From Bradyrhizobiaceae bacterium Ga0074131 (GTDB taxonomy: Bacteria; Pseudomonadota; Alphaproteobacteria; Rhizobiales; Xanthobacteraceae), in the NCBI GenBank assembly GCA_001464035.1, contig LNEC01000022.1, forward strand, positions 248,001 through 312,000: a stretch of DNA of 64,000 nucleotides, written 5' to 3'. The stretch's first letter is position 1; each line of letters begins with the position of its first letter. A program made the position numbers and the translations under genes. Below, one piece after another: positions 33,910-42,856 of this stretch. The notes beneath the pieces are model-generated. The model searched no databases and was not told the origin of the DNA. It worked only from the letters and a program-made list of their open reading frames with translations.

Positions 33910-35292
33910 TCACAGTTGAACGGATCGCTTGCCGAACGCCAGCACGTGAAGCCCGAGCCGGCGCCGCACGATCCAGAACAAGAGTACGGTCTCGAACACC
34001 AGCGCGATCGAGGTCGCAGCTGCCGCGCCGTGGCCGCCGAACCGCGGCACCAGCATGATGCAGAGCACCAGGTTCGCCGCGAACGCCAGGCCGTAGGCCA
34101 GCGCGCAAATCATCTGATGGCCGAGCATGTTGAGCAGCCGCTCGACCGGGCCGATCGCGGAGCGCGCCAGGAGACCGATGGCGGCGATCAACATGATGTC
34201 GTAACCGACAACGAATTGCGGTCCGAACAGCGACAATAACGGCTTGCCCAATGCCAATAGCAGGATGGTCGCGGCGAGCGAGGGCCAGAACGTCCATTTG
34301 ATCGCATGCGCGACATAGGCCGCCAGCCGCGCCTTGTCGCCGAGCGCGTGGTATTCGGCAAAGCGGTGCGCCGTCGTCGCCGACATCGCGTAGTGAATGA
34401 AGGACACCAGCGCCAGCGTCTTCACGACGGCGAAATAGACGCCGACTTCCTCGGAAGAACGAAACTGCTGCAGCACCAGCACGTCGGTATAGGACAGCAA
34501 CAGATAAAAACTTTCGACCAGCAGGATCGGCATCGAGACCGCGAGCCAGCTGCGGAAATCGTAGGCGTTGGGGCCGGCCTCGACATGGCTTCCGAGCCGG
34601 CGGTTCAGCACGACCATCTGCGCGATCATGGCGATCCATACCGCGGCAGCGCTGGCGAGCATCGCGGCGGTGGCGCCGAGATTGAAGCCGAGCGCGAAAG
34701 CGCCGGCGGTGAAGCCGATGATCAGCGACTGCCGGACGATGAATTGCGGCATCAGGCCCAGCCGCATCCAGTCGTGCGACCGCGCGATGCCGTCCTGGGT
34801 GTTGGCGACCACGAAGGCCGGCAGCGTGATGCAGCCGATGTACAACGGCACAACCGTATTCGGATCGATCCACGGCGACGTCATCTTGACGACGCCGGCC
34901 AGCAGCGCGGAGATGAGGGTGGAAACGAGCAAGGTCATCCAGCGGCTGCCGGACAGGAAGCCGCGCAGCAGCGCGGCATCGCCGCTGGCGCGATATTCCG
35001 GAATGATCTTTTGCGCCGACGCCGAGAAGCCGAAATCCATCATGCTGCCGAGCAGCAGCACCCAGGTCCAGACATAGACATAGACGCCATAATCCGAACT
35101 GCCCATCCAGCGCGCCAGCAGAATCTGCGACAGATACGCCATGGCGGCGCTGATGACGCGGATGATGAAGACCGTGCCGGCGAGCCGTTTTGTGACGGAA
35201 GCTTCGCTGGAGCCGCCGAGCAGGCCGGCCAGCCTCAATCGCAGCCGCGCGATCATGCCTGCGGGCAATGCTGTTGCGGATTCAGTGTCCAT
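33910..35292 (-). CDS. Polysaccharide flippase (Wzx/MATE-like)
   Basis: A 460-residue membrane protein with 12 or more helices, of the oligosaccharide-flippase superfamily. The N-terminus after a short cytosolic stretch reads LAGTVFIIRVISAAMAYLSQ, then LARWMGSSDYGVYVYVWTW, both typical of Wzx-like proteins, and the C-terminal half keeps VERLLNMLGHQMICALAYG. It likely moves lipid-linked sugars across the inner membrane. No glycosyltransferases lie next to it, so the polymer is unknown. ATG 35292 is chosen over a TTG at 35352. Confidence 0.88.
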   Translation of the reverse strand: MDTESATALPAGMIARLRLRLAGLLGGSSEASVTKRLAGTVFIIRVISAAMAYLSQILLARWMGSSDYGVYVYVWTWVLLLGSMMDFGFSASAQKIIPEYRASGDAALLRGFLSGSRWMTLLVSTLISALLAGVVKMTSPWIDPNTVVPLYIGCITLPAFVVANTQDGIARSHDWMRLGLMPQFIVRQSLIIGFTAGAFALGFNLGATAAMLASAAAVWIAMIAQMVVLNRRLGSHVEAGPNAYDFRSWLAVSMPILLVESFYLLLSYTDVLVLQQFRSSEEVGVYFAVVKTLALVSFIHYAMSATTAHRFAEYHALGDKARLAAYVAHAIKWTFWPSLAATILLLALGKPLLSLFGPQFVVGYDIMLIAAIGLLARSAIGPVERLLNMLGHQMICALAYGLAFAANLVLCIMLVPRFGGHGAAAATSIALVFETVLLFWIVRRRLGLHVLAFGKRSVQL

Positions 35293-35496
35293 CACGGCCA
35301 CAGCGAAAAACCCCGAAGCCGCGCGAGGCGCGGCGGTGATCCGACCTATCAACTATTCGTTAAGAATCGGTTGGACAGCTCCCTGAGGAACCGTGGCCGA
35401 GGTCAAAAACATCAGCTACCGTCGTGAATCTTGACCATGCAGCCAGGACCAGCCGGTGGATGTGGTCCTCGGGTCAGCTCACGCGCTGCCGGAAGG

Positions 35497-36465
35497 TCAA
35501 GCCGGCGCGATTCCAGGCGGTTGCAGATATCGGTACTCCCGGGGCGACATCGAATAGGCCGCCCTGAAACGGCGGCTGAAATGAGCCAGGTCGCCGAATC
35601 CGCAGGCCAATGCGATCTGCGTGATGGATTCCCCCGCGAGCATCGGATCAAGCAGATCGCGCCGGGCTTTCTCCAGTCGCCTCAACCAGATCCACTCGCT
35701 GACCGTCTTGTTCTCTGAATGAAAGAGATCCTGGAGATAACGTGACGATATGCCCATCATCGCCGCGACCTTGTCGCTGTTGAGATGCGCGTCCCCTAAA
35801 CTTCGCTCGATCAAGGCTTTTGCCCGATACGTCAGCGCAGCCCGCGCGGGCGTGTCCTTGAGCGGCCGGCACGACGTCAAATCGCCGAGGGCAGTGGTGA
35901 CCAGCCCGAGGCAAACATCCGATAGCCGCACAGCCGTGGTCGCACCGACCTCCGAGACGATCGACGCCGTGTTGCGGATGAACGGGGCCACCAACGAGCC
36001 GAGCGGGCTGGTCGCAGCGATCCGCGTTGCCGTGACCGCCTCCGTCGGTCCAATCCGCCGGACCATCGCCTTGCGCGGCAGGTGCAGGACGATCTGCTCG
36101 AACTGCCCATCGAAGCTCAGCGTGTAGGGCCGCGTGCTATCGTAGCACGCGAAGTCGCCTGCTTGGAGAACCGCCTGTCGTCCATCCTGCGCGACAACGC
36201 CGCGGCCCCGGGTCTGCACGCTGACCAGAACGACTTCCTCGCGAGCGTTGCGTATCCGGCTCTTGGTGCGGTCGACGATCTGCCCGTCGGAACAGACACG
36301 CGAGAAATGCATTTCGTCGCACTGCGCGGTGGTGATCTCGCCGAAGAACGGCGCTTCGGAAATCGCGCGGCAATCCAGCTCGACGAAGGTGTCGCAAACC
36401 GCGTCGCGCCAGAATTGAAGTCGCTTTGTTTCGGCAACCGTCGAGGTTGCCAGAACGACCTGCAT
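35497..36465 (-). CDS. AraC-family regulator, divergent from nitrilase cluster
   Basis: A 322-residue AraC-type regulator. Residues 30-200 match the AraC-binding-like domain (FWRDAVCDTFVELDCRA near its start, VLQAGDFACYDSTRPYTLSF in the middle) and residues about 225-315 the double helix-turn-helix, ending ITQIALACGFGDLAHFSRRF then RAAYSMSPREYR. ATG 36465 follows GAGGTGG; an in-frame TTG at 36486 is less likely. Being divergent from a PPOX-type and a nitrilase gene, it resembles NitR-type activators of nitrilase genes. Inducer unknown. Confidence 0.9.
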   Translation of the reverse strand: MQVVLATSTVAETKRLQFWRDAVCDTFVELDCRAISEAPFFGEITTAQCDEMHFSRVCSDGQIVDRTKSRIRNAREEVVLVSVQTRGRGVVAQDGRQAVLQAGDFACYDSTRPYTLSFDGQFEQIVLHLPRKAMVRRIGPTEAVTATRIAATSPLGSLVAPFIRNTASIVSEVGATTAVRLSDVCLGLVTTALGDLTSCRPLKDTPARAALTYRAKALIERSLGDAHLNSDKVAAMMGISSRYLQDLFHSENKTVSEWIWLRRLEKARRDLLDPMLAGESITQIALACGFGDLAHFSRRFRAAYSMSPREYRYLQPPGIAPA

Positions 36466-36697
36466 CGTCCACCTCGCAGCCTGCAACCTCGCTGAAGGCT
36501 ATCACATCGGATCGGCTTTGCAATTGCGGCGCCAGGCAGTGCGCCGGGAAACAACATTTCCTGCGGATACAGACAAGCGCATCCCGGCCGTCGCGCTAGA
36601 CTTCGCGGTGCCGGCACCAGCGGCTTATCGCGGAAACCGGCAAGCAGCCGAAGCGATCCGTCTCGACATTGCCAAATCAGGAGTCATGGAGCCGGCG

Positions 36698-37342
36698 ATG
36701 AGCCTCTATCACGACAAGCAACGCGAACTCCAGGACGCCTTCGATACCAGGCGGCTGGCGGATGTCATCGAAAGCAGCAACGTTCACGACACGCTCAATC
36801 CGATGGATCAGGCCTTCATCGTCAGCAAGGACTTCTTCTTCCTTGCAACTGCCGACAAGTCGGGAAAGCCCAGTTGCTCCTTCAAGGCCGGACCGACCGG
36901 ATTCGTCAGGATCGTCGATGAGCGAACGCTGGCTTTTCCCTGTTATGACGGCAACGGCATGTATCTCTCGATGGGCAACCTGTTGGCCAATCCAAAGGCG
37001 GGCATGCTCTTCCTGGATTTCGAAAAGCCAAACCGCTTGCGGGTCAGCGGCGAGGCCTCGATCGCCGAAGGCGATCCCCTGCTCGCGGAATATCCGGAGG
37101 CCCAGTTCGTCATCCGGATTGCGGTCACGGAGATCTTTCTGAACTGCCCGCGCTACATTCCCAGGCTCAAGCGCGTCGCCGACTCGCCGTTCGTTCCGGT
37201 TGCCGGAAAGCCGACCCCGTTTCCGAACTGGAAACAGATCGATTTCGTGCGCGAGAGCTTGCCGGCACGGGACCGCCAGAAGGCGATGCAGATGCCGGCC
37301 ATCGACATCATGGACTACATCAAGTCGATCGAGGAATCCTGA
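36698..37342 (+). CDS. Pyridoxamine 5'-phosphate oxidase-like flavoprotein
   Basis: A 214-residue member of the PPOX-like split-barrel family, probably FMN- or F420-type binding. MSLYHDKQRELQDAFDTRRL leads into DQAFIVSKDFFFLATADKSG (first barrel strands), CSFKAGPTGFVRIVDERTLA and MGNLLANPKAGMLFLDFEKP, RLRVSGEA. The start at 36698 has GGAG six bases before; ATG 36686 is an alternative. It precedes the nitrilase gene by 33 bases and so is likely co-transcribed under the AraC regulator. Its reaction is unknown; it is not an aldoxime dehydratase. Confidence 0.85.
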   Translation: MSLYHDKQRELQDAFDTRRLADVIESSNVHDTLNPMDQAFIVSKDFFFLATADKSGKPSCSFKAGPTGFVRIVDERTLAFPCYDGNGMYLSMGNLLANPKAGMLFLDFEKPNRLRVSGEASIAEGDPLLAEYPEAQFVIRIAVTEIFLNCPRYIPRLKRVADSPFVPVAGKPTPFPNWKQIDFVRESLPARDRQKAMQMPAIDIMDYIKSIEES

Positions 37343-37375
37343 ACCGACCACTTCGCATCAACATGGGAGCAGATC

Positions 37376-38437
37376 ATGGCGTTAGCCCATCAGAAGTTCA
37401 AGGTAGCCGCAGTTCAGGCCGCGCCTGCCTTTCTCGACCTGGATGCGTCGGTCGAAAAGGCAATCCGGCTGATTGACGAGGCCGGGGCCAAGGGTGCCCG
37501 ACTCGTTGCCTTTCCGGAAACATGGGTCCCGGGATATCCATGGTGGATCTGGCTTGGCGCCCCGGCATGGGGGATCATGCGAGGCTTTGTTTCCGCCTAT
37601 TTCGACAACTCGCTGGCCTATGGCAGTGCCGCCGCGGATAAATTGCGCCAGGCCGCGAGGCGCAACAATATCGTTGTCGTAATGGGGCTCTCGGAACGGG
37701 ATGGCGGCAGCCTCTACATCGCCCAATGGATCATTGGACCGGATGGCGAAACCGTGGCGCAACGTCGCAAGCTCAAGCCGACGCATGTGGAACGTTCCGT
37801 GTTCGGCGAGGGCGATGGCAGCGACCTTGCCGTTCACGAACTCGACATCGGCCGAGTCGGCGCGCTGTGCTGCTGGGAGCATCTGCAGCCGCTGTCGAAA
37901 TATGCCATGTATGCCCAGAACGAGCAGGTTCACGTCGCGGCATGGCCGAGCTTTTCTCTCTATGATCCGTTCGCCCATGCGTTGGGGCCCGAGGTCAACA
38001 ACGCGGCCAGCAAGATCTACGCAGTCGAGGGATCGTGCTTTGTCATCGCGCCGTGCGCAACGGTTTCAAGAGAGATGATCGACCTGTTGTGCGACACGCC
38101 TGACAAGCATGATCTGCTTCACGTCGGGGGAGGGTTCGCGACCATCTTCGGACCGGATGGCGCACCGATCGGAGACAGGTTAGCGCCGGATCAGGAAGGG
38201 CTGATCTATGCGGATGTCGATCTCGGCATGATTTCGATCGCAAAGGCGGCCGCCGACCCGGCCGGACATTATGCGCGGCCCGACGTGACGCGGCTGCTGT
38301 TGAACAAGCGTCGGGGCCATCGCGTCGAGACCCTGGCTCTCCCCGTCGATCAGGCGGCGGACGTGGCGCAGACCGCGGCGACACCAAAGCCTTCCCAGAG
38401 CCATCCAGCTGGGCTGGCACAGGCAGCAGCCGAATAA
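37376..38437 (+). CDS. Nitrilase
   Basis: A 353-residue carbon-nitrogen hydrolase, true nitrilase branch, converting nitriles to carboxylates and ammonia. Catalytic residues: Glu48 in FPETWVPGYPWWIWLG, Lys132 in RRKLKPTHVER and Cys166 in LCCWEHLQPL; the WEH after Cys marks nitrilases. It ends in an Ala/Gln-rich tail often seen in these spiral-forming enzymes. Closest remembered types are aliphatic or arylaceto-nitrilases of Bradyrhizobium and Comamonas; the substrate cannot be fixed from sequence. It lies behind a PPOX-like gene and near an AraC regulator. Confidence 0.92.
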   Translation: MALAHQKFKVAAVQAAPAFLDLDASVEKAIRLIDEAGAKGARLVAFPETWVPGYPWWIWLGAPAWGIMRGFVSAYFDNSLAYGSAAADKLRQAARRNNIVVVMGLSERDGGSLYIAQWIIGPDGETVAQRRKLKPTHVERSVFGEGDGSDLAVHELDIGRVGALCCWEHLQPLSKYAMYAQNEQVHVAAWPSFSLYDPFAHALGPEVNNAASKIYAVEGSCFVIAPCATVSREMIDLLCDTPDKHDLLHVGGGFATIFGPDGAPIGDRLAPDQEGLIYADVDLGMISIAKAAADPAGHYARPDVTRLLLNKRRGHRVETLALPVDQAADVAQTAATPKPSQSHPAGLAQAAAE

Positions 38438-38458
38438 CTCGAGGTGTTTCATTCCCCT

Positions 38459-38486
38459 GTTCCGACGGGCCCATGGCGTCGGGAAC
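38459..38486. terminator. Hairpin between convergent nitrilase and DsbD-like genes
   Basis: GTTCCGACG pairs with CGTCGGGAAC (one bulged G) around a 9-base loop, in the 62-base gap of convergent genes. There is no T-run; termination is possible but unproven. Confidence 0.35.
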
Positions 38487-38499
38487 GGTGGCCGTGGCC

Positions 38500-39339
38500 C
38501 TACTTCAAATTGACGTTGAACTCGTACGCGCGGTCGGCGCCGACCAGGGTCAATTTGAGCGCGGCGCCGGCGGGGTTCGCGCCTGGCGGCAGGCCGTCGA
38601 GTTCGAAGCCGAAGCGCTTGACCCCCGGCGGCCCGCCCTCGATCAGTTTCGGAACCGGCAAAGCCCAGTCAGGCGTCGGCCCCTCGGCGAACAGGGTGAC
38701 CTCCCGCGCGTCGGGTGCTGCCACATCGACCACCACGGCGGAGTTGCCGTCGCGCCTGACCTCGCGGATGGTCAGCGGGTTGGGATCGCCGACATTGGCG
38801 GGCTTGGGCACGGTGTCGAGAGCGGCGAACAGCGCGCTGTCCTCGGTGCTGGCCACACTGGTGAATGCGAGTTCAGCCTTGGCTTCGACGGGTATGCAGA
38901 GTTTTTCGCAAACCGCATAGCTGATCTCGGCGCGCAGGGTCACCGGCTTCTCGGCGTTTTTGGCGACGATGCGCAACGGCAGCACGACCTGGTTCTTGTA
39001 GCCAAATGATTGACCGCCGGCGCCGTCATCGAATTTCATGGGCGCCGGCCACAGCACCGTTACGGCTTCGACATTGTCCGATTTCGAGAAATCGAAGCGC
39101 GGCGGCACCCCGGAATCGCCCGGCGTCCGCCAATAGGTTTTCCAGCCCGGCTGAAGCTGAAACGCGATGCCGCCGAGCAGCACCGCGCCGCTGCGCGAGC
39201 CCGCCAGCAGCCGGACCGCGGAATGTCCGTCCCGCTGCCATGCCGATGATTCCTCGGCGCGGACCTGGGCTGCTGGGGATGACGCAAGCACGGCGGCGGC
39301 CAATCCGAGCGCGGCCCGTAGTGGAACTATCACGATCAT
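38500..39339 (-). CDS. Orphan DsbD N-terminal-domain protein
   Basis: A 279-residue exported protein equal to the periplasmic N-terminal domain of the thiol-disulfide carrier DsbD, without its membrane and thioredoxin domains. A signal peptide (LRAALGLAAAVLASSPAAQV) precedes WKTYWRTPGDSGVPPRFDFS, then VLWPAPMKF and the cysteine pair ISYAVCEKLCIPVEA. In full DsbD these cysteines pass electrons to periplasmic partners; here a separate CcdA/ScsB-like membrane partner would be needed and is not nearby. It is convergent with the nitrilase and divergent from yqgE. Confidence 0.85.
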   Translation of the reverse strand: MIVIVPLRAALGLAAAVLASSPAAQVRAEESSAWQRDGHSAVRLLAGSRSGAVLLGGIAFQLQPGWKTYWRTPGDSGVPPRFDFSKSDNVEAVTVLWPAPMKFDDGAGGQSFGYKNQVVLPLRIVAKNAEKPVTLRAEISYAVCEKLCIPVEAKAELAFTSVASTEDSALFAALDTVPKPANVGDPNPLTIREVRRDGNSAVVVDVAAPDAREVTLFAEGPTPDWALPVPKLIEGGPPGVKRFGFELDGLPPGANPAGAALKLTLVGADRAYEFNVNLK

Positions 39340-39473
39340 GAGACGTCTTTACAGCCAGGCAAGGTCGCAAACCATTGAATTGCTTGTGATCTCTAACGAA
39401 AAACCGTGCGAAGCTTGATTGACAGAAGCCCCGCCCGATATCAGGATGGACACTAACACGAGAGTCCTTGCGG

Positions 39474-40124
39474 ATGGACCCTGAAGGCAAAAGACCAAGG
39501 ACTGAGGGTCGCCGGGCCGTCGGCGTTGGCGACAATTCGCCCGGCCGCGGCTATCTTGACGGTCAGCTCCTGATCGCGATGCCGGTGATGGGAGATCCGC
39601 GTTTCGAGCGCTCGGTTATCTATCTGTGCGCGCATTCTTCCGAAGGCGCCATGGGCATCATCGTCAACCGCCCGGCCGGCAGCATCGACTTTCCCGAATT
39701 GCTGGTGCAACTCGACATCATCAAGAAGGCCGACCAGATCAAGCTGCCTGAGAATGCCGAGAGCATGAAGGTACTGAAAGGCGGGCCGGTCGAAACCGGT
39801 CGCGGCTTCGTGCTGCATTCGAGTGACTTCTTCATCAAGGACGCGACGCTGCAGATCGACGAGGGCATCTGCCTGACCGCGACCGTCGACATTCTCAAGG
39901 CGATTGCCCGGGGCGCCGGACCGAAGCATGCGATTCTCGCGCTCGGCTATGCCGGCTGGGCCCCGGGACAGCTGGAAACCGAAATCCAGGACAATGGCTG
40001 GCTGCACTGCTCCGCCGACCCGGACCTGGTGTTCGGCGGCGACGTCGAGGAAAAATATTTGCGCGCGCTGCGCAAGATCGGGATCGACCCGGGCATGCTG
40101 TCGAATGAAGCGGGGCATGCGTGA
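39474..40124 (+). CDS. YqgE/AlgH family protein (DUF179)
   Basis: A 216-residue YqgE/AlgH-type protein. The family hallmarks are YLDGQLLIAMPVMGDPRFER, SVIYLCAHSSEGAMGIIVNR, VLKGGPVETGRGFVLHS and LALGYAGWAPGQLETEI, NGWL. Function unknown; AlgH was once linked to alginate regulation in Pseudomonas. The ATG at 39474 is chosen over an upstream TTG (39468). It is divergent from the DsbD-like gene with 134 bases between. Confidence 0.9.
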   Translation: MDPEGKRPRTEGRRAVGVGDNSPGRGYLDGQLLIAMPVMGDPRFERSVIYLCAHSSEGAMGIIVNRPAGSIDFPELLVQLDIIKKADQIKLPENAESMKVLKGGPVETGRGFVLHSSDFFIKDATLQIDEGICLTATVDILKAIARGAGPKHAILALGYAGWAPGQLETEIQDNGWLHCSADPDLVFGGDVEEKYLRALRKIGIDPGMLSNEAGHA

Positions 40125-40149
40125 GTTCGGTTGTGATGCCCCGCGGAGG

Positions 40150-40167
40150 CGCCCGCCTTCGCGGGCG
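40150..40167. repeat. Short GC hairpin between convergent genes
   Basis: CGCCCGC-CTTC-GCGGGCG, a 7-bp stem with 4-base loop, in the 75-base gap between the yqgE and dioxygenase genes. No T-run. Confidence 0.4.
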
Positions 40168-40199
40168 ATGACAACCTCTTATGGCGCTGCCTCGCGCCG

Positions 40200-41087
40200 C
40201 TACTCCGCCGCCTGCTGCGCCACCGTAGGCTCCGTACCGGCCACCGTGGCGCGGCGCATGTCGCGCGGCTGCGACTGGTCGTAGCGGCGGACGCGGTGCA
40301 TGGTCTGGCGGTTGTCCCACATCACGAGGTCATGCAGCGTCCATTTGTGGACATGGACGAATTCCGGCTGCGTGGCGTGCTCGTTGAGATCGCGCAGCAG
40401 CAGGCGCGCTTCCGGCACGGTCATGCCTAGAATCGCGCCGGCATGCGACGACAGATACAGCGACTTGCGCCCGTGCACCGGATGGGTGCGCACCAGCCGC
40501 TGCAGCACCGGCTTGAACAATTCCTTCTCTTCATCGGTGTAATCGAGGAAGCCAAGCGATCCCCGCGAATACATCAGCGAATGTTCACAGATCATGTCCT
40601 CGATCTCGGCTTTGGTCCCGCCGTCGAGCGCGTCATAGGCCGCGCGCATATCGGCGAATTCGGTGTTGCCGCCCTTCGGGTTCACCACCCGCGCCGACAG
40701 CAGCGAGAACTTCGCCGGGATCGGGCGGAACGAACTGTCGGAATGCCACAGGCAGTTGCCGAGGTTGAACAGGTTGGTGCGGCTGTCGCGCGGCAGTGGC
40801 TTGCCGTCCCTGCCGAGGTTGGAGACGTCGTTGAGCCCGGTCTGGAGTCGGGAGTCCTCCGGCTTGACCACGCTGCCGCCGCGCGGATTCTCGCGCTCGC
40901 CGAAATTCAGCGCGAACGCCATCTGCTGCTCGTCGGTGATGTCCTGGTTTCGAAACAGCAGCACGGCGTATTTGTCCATGCCGGCTTCGATATCCCGGGC
41001 CTCCTGCGGCGTCAGCGGTTTGCGCAGATCGACGCCCGAAACCTCGCCGAAAAAATGCGGGTGAAGCTGCCGGATCGAGATGGCCAT
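40200..41087 (-). CDS. TauD/TfdA-family Fe(II)/2-oxoglutarate dioxygenase
   Basis: A 295-residue dioxygenase. The iron-binding triad is visible: H and D in LWHSDSSFRP (HxD) and the distal H in NRQTMHRVRRYD; the 2-oxoglutarate Arg is in QPRDMRRATVAG. SIRQLHPHFFGEVSGVDLRK at the N-terminus is typical of the TfdA (2,4-D dioxygenase) side of the family rather than TauD proper, so an aryloxy- or alkyl-acid substrate is possible. AGAGAAAC before the ATG serves as ribosome site. It is upstream of, and in the same direction as, nothing else close; a divergent-looking SDR lies 103 bases upstream. Confidence 0.9.
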   Translation of the reverse strand: MAISIRQLHPHFFGEVSGVDLRKPLTPQEARDIEAGMDKYAVLLFRNQDITDEQQMAFALNFGERENPRGGSVVKPEDSRLQTGLNDVSNLGRDGKPLPRDSRTNLFNLGNCLWHSDSSFRPIPAKFSLLSARVVNPKGGNTEFADMRAAYDALDGGTKAEIEDMICEHSLMYSRGSLGFLDYTDEEKELFKPVLQRLVRTHPVHGRKSLYLSSHAGAILGMTVPEARLLLRDLNEHATQPEFVHVHKWTLHDLVMWDNRQTMHRVRRYDQSQPRDMRRATVAGTEPTVAQQAAE

Positions 41088-41190
41088 GGCGTTTCTCTCC
41101 TGATCGAGGCGAACGGTTATTCCGCCCTGTTTGGGCGAAAAACTACTCCCCGACCGGATGATGTCAACGGCATCAGGCGCATGCCCGCCG

Positions 41191-41970
41191 TCAGGCGTTG
41201 CGGGCCATCAGGCCGCCGTCCACCGGGATAACGGCGCCGGTGAGAAAGGACGCCGCCGGCAGGCACAGGCTCAGCGTCATATGGGCGACTTCCTCGGGGT
41301 CGCCGTAGCGGCCTAGCGCGGTGCGGCGCTTGGCGTAGATCGTCTTGTGCTCCTCCGAAATCCGCGCCGTGATGGCGGTCCTGATCGGGCCCGGACAGAT
41401 GCAGTTCACGGTAATGCCGTCGCGGCCGAGTTCCACCGCGAGCGAGCGTGTCAGGCCGACCACGCCGGCCTTCGCCGCTGAATACGGACTGTGCAGGGCG
41501 GTGGCGCCGAGCGCCTCGGTGGAGGCGATATTGACGATCCGAGGGCATTTCGATCGGCGCAGATGCGGCAGCGCGGCGCGGATGATGCGCTGATGCGCCG
41601 TCAGCATCACCGCTAACCCCTTCTCCCAGGCTTCGTCGTAGCCGTCGTCGTCGATCGCCACCCGCACCGAGATCCCGGCATTGTTGACGACGATATCGAG
41701 GCAGCCGAAATGCGCGGCGACGGCGCCGACGACGGCGTTGATGTCGTCGCGGCTGGCGACATCCAGCGTCCACGCGCTTGCAATACCGCCGCTTTCCATG
41801 ATCTCGCCGGCAACGGCCTGCGCACCCTCAGCGGCATAGTCTGTCACGGCGACCCTGGCGCCTTCGGCCGCGAACACCTGCGCGGTGGCGCGGCCCATGC
41901 CGCTGGCCGCACCGGTGACGAGAACGGTCAATCCCTTGACCGAGCGGCTGAGTTGTTTGAATTCGGGCAT
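41191..41970 (-). CDS. SDR oxidoreductase
   Basis: A 259-residue classical SDR: cofactor loop TGAASGMGRATAQVF, NNAGI, Ser in IVNIASTEALGATALHSPYS, YSAAKAG (YxxxK) and TGAVIPVDGGLMA at the end. The substrate is unknown. The start at 41970 (MPEFKQLSRSVKG) is preferred; the frame extends to 42048 without support. It is upstream of the TauD-type gene on the same strand (103 bases) and divergent from a second SDR gene, 98 bases away. Confidence 0.9.
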   Translation of the reverse strand: MPEFKQLSRSVKGLTVLVTGAASGMGRATAQVFAAEGARVAVTDYAAEGAQAVAGEIMESGGIASAWTLDVASRDDINAVVGAVAAHFGCLDIVVNNAGISVRVAIDDDGYDEAWEKGLAVMLTAHQRIIRAALPHLRRSKCPRIVNIASTEALGATALHSPYSAAKAGVVGLTRSLAVELGRDGITVNCICPGPIRTAITARISEEHKTIYAKRRTALGRYGDPEEVAHMTLSLCLPAASFLTGAVIPVDGGLMARNA

Positions 41971-42068
41971 CGAATACTCGCTGATGAGGGGCCGTCGCGT
42001 GGGATTGACAAGGCTGGCACCGATCCCCAGAGAGGTCAAACCACGCAAGAACGAGCGGGAGCCGCGGG

Positions 42069-42803
42069 ATGAACGAACTGGATTTCAGCGGCAAGCAGGT
42101 TCTCGTGGTCGGCGGCTCCAGCGGCATCGGCAATGGCATTGCCCAGGCGTTCCGAAGCAGGGGCGCGCGGGTGCATGTCTGCGGCACCCGCGCTTCGCCC
42201 GAGGATTATTCGCCCGAAGAGGGATCGCATCTCGATGGCCTGGAATATGCGCGGCTCGACGTCGGCGATCCCGCGGCGATCGAGAATTTCAGGCCGTCGT
42301 TCGACCGGCTCGACGTGCTGGTGCTGGCGCAGGGGGCGGTGATCTACCGGCGCGGCGAATTCCAGATGGACGGATTTCGCAAGGTGCTCGAGGTCAATCT
42401 GATCAGCCTGATGGCCTGCGCCGGCAAATTCCACCACATGCTGAGCGCGGCCAAAGGCTCCCTGATCATCGTCAGCTCGACCGCCGCCTTTCACGCCACC
42501 AAAGGCAATCCGGCCTATAATGCCTCAAAGACCGGCGCCGTCGGGCTGACCCGGACGCTCGGGCAAGCGTGGGCGGAGGACGGCATTCGTGTCAACGGCA
42601 TCGCGCCCGGCCTGGTCGACACCAAGATGACCAAAGTGACGACGGCCAATCCGAAGCGGCTCGAGGGGGCGATCGAGCGGATACCGCTGAAGCGGCTGGG
42701 TACGCCGGCCGACATGGCCGGCGCCGCGCTGTTTCTGGCCTCGCCGCTGTCGTCCTACGTCGTCGGACAGACGCTCGTCGTCGATGGCGGGCTCATCCTG
42801 TAG
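42069..42803 (+). CDS. SDR oxidoreductase
   Basis: A 244-residue classical SDR: VVGGSSGIGNGIAQAF cofactor loop, Ser in LIIVSSTAAFHATKGNPAYN, YNASKTG (YxxxK), PGLVDTKMTKV and VGQTLVVDGGLIL. The NNAG motif is replaced by LAQGAV, as in some subgroups. The FEATURE pair with the divergent SDR suggests one pathway, but no substrate clue is in the sequence. A good GGGATG region precedes the ATG. Confidence 0.9.
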   Translation: MNELDFSGKQVLVVGGSSGIGNGIAQAFRSRGARVHVCGTRASPEDYSPEEGSHLDGLEYARLDVGDPAAIENFRPSFDRLDVLVLAQGAVIYRRGEFQMDGFRKVLEVNLISLMACAGKFHHMLSAAKGSLIIVSSTAAFHATKGNPAYNASKTGAVGLTRTLGQAWAEDGIRVNGIAPGLVDTKMTKVTTANPKRLEGAIERIPLKRLGTPADMAGAALFLASPLSSYVVGQTLVVDGGLIL

Positions 42804-42827
42804 GAACCGGAACGCGTTTCGTCGGTT
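42803..42827 (+). promoter_or_regulatory. EcfG/RpoE2-type promoter, second CsbD gene
   Basis: GGAAC (42803-42807), 16 bases, GGTT (42824-42827), 29 bases before the next start. It matches GGAAC-N18-TT and is one base off the strict consensus; the same variant occurs at 17705 and 17788. Confidence 0.5.
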
Positions 42828-42856
42828 AGCTCCGCGACAATCAACTCAGGAGTAAC

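Noticed and set aside
36518..36697. N-terminal extension of the PPOX-like protein by 60 codons
   Set aside because: The extension lies in the divergent promoter region and lacks similarity; a good ribosome site precedes 36698.
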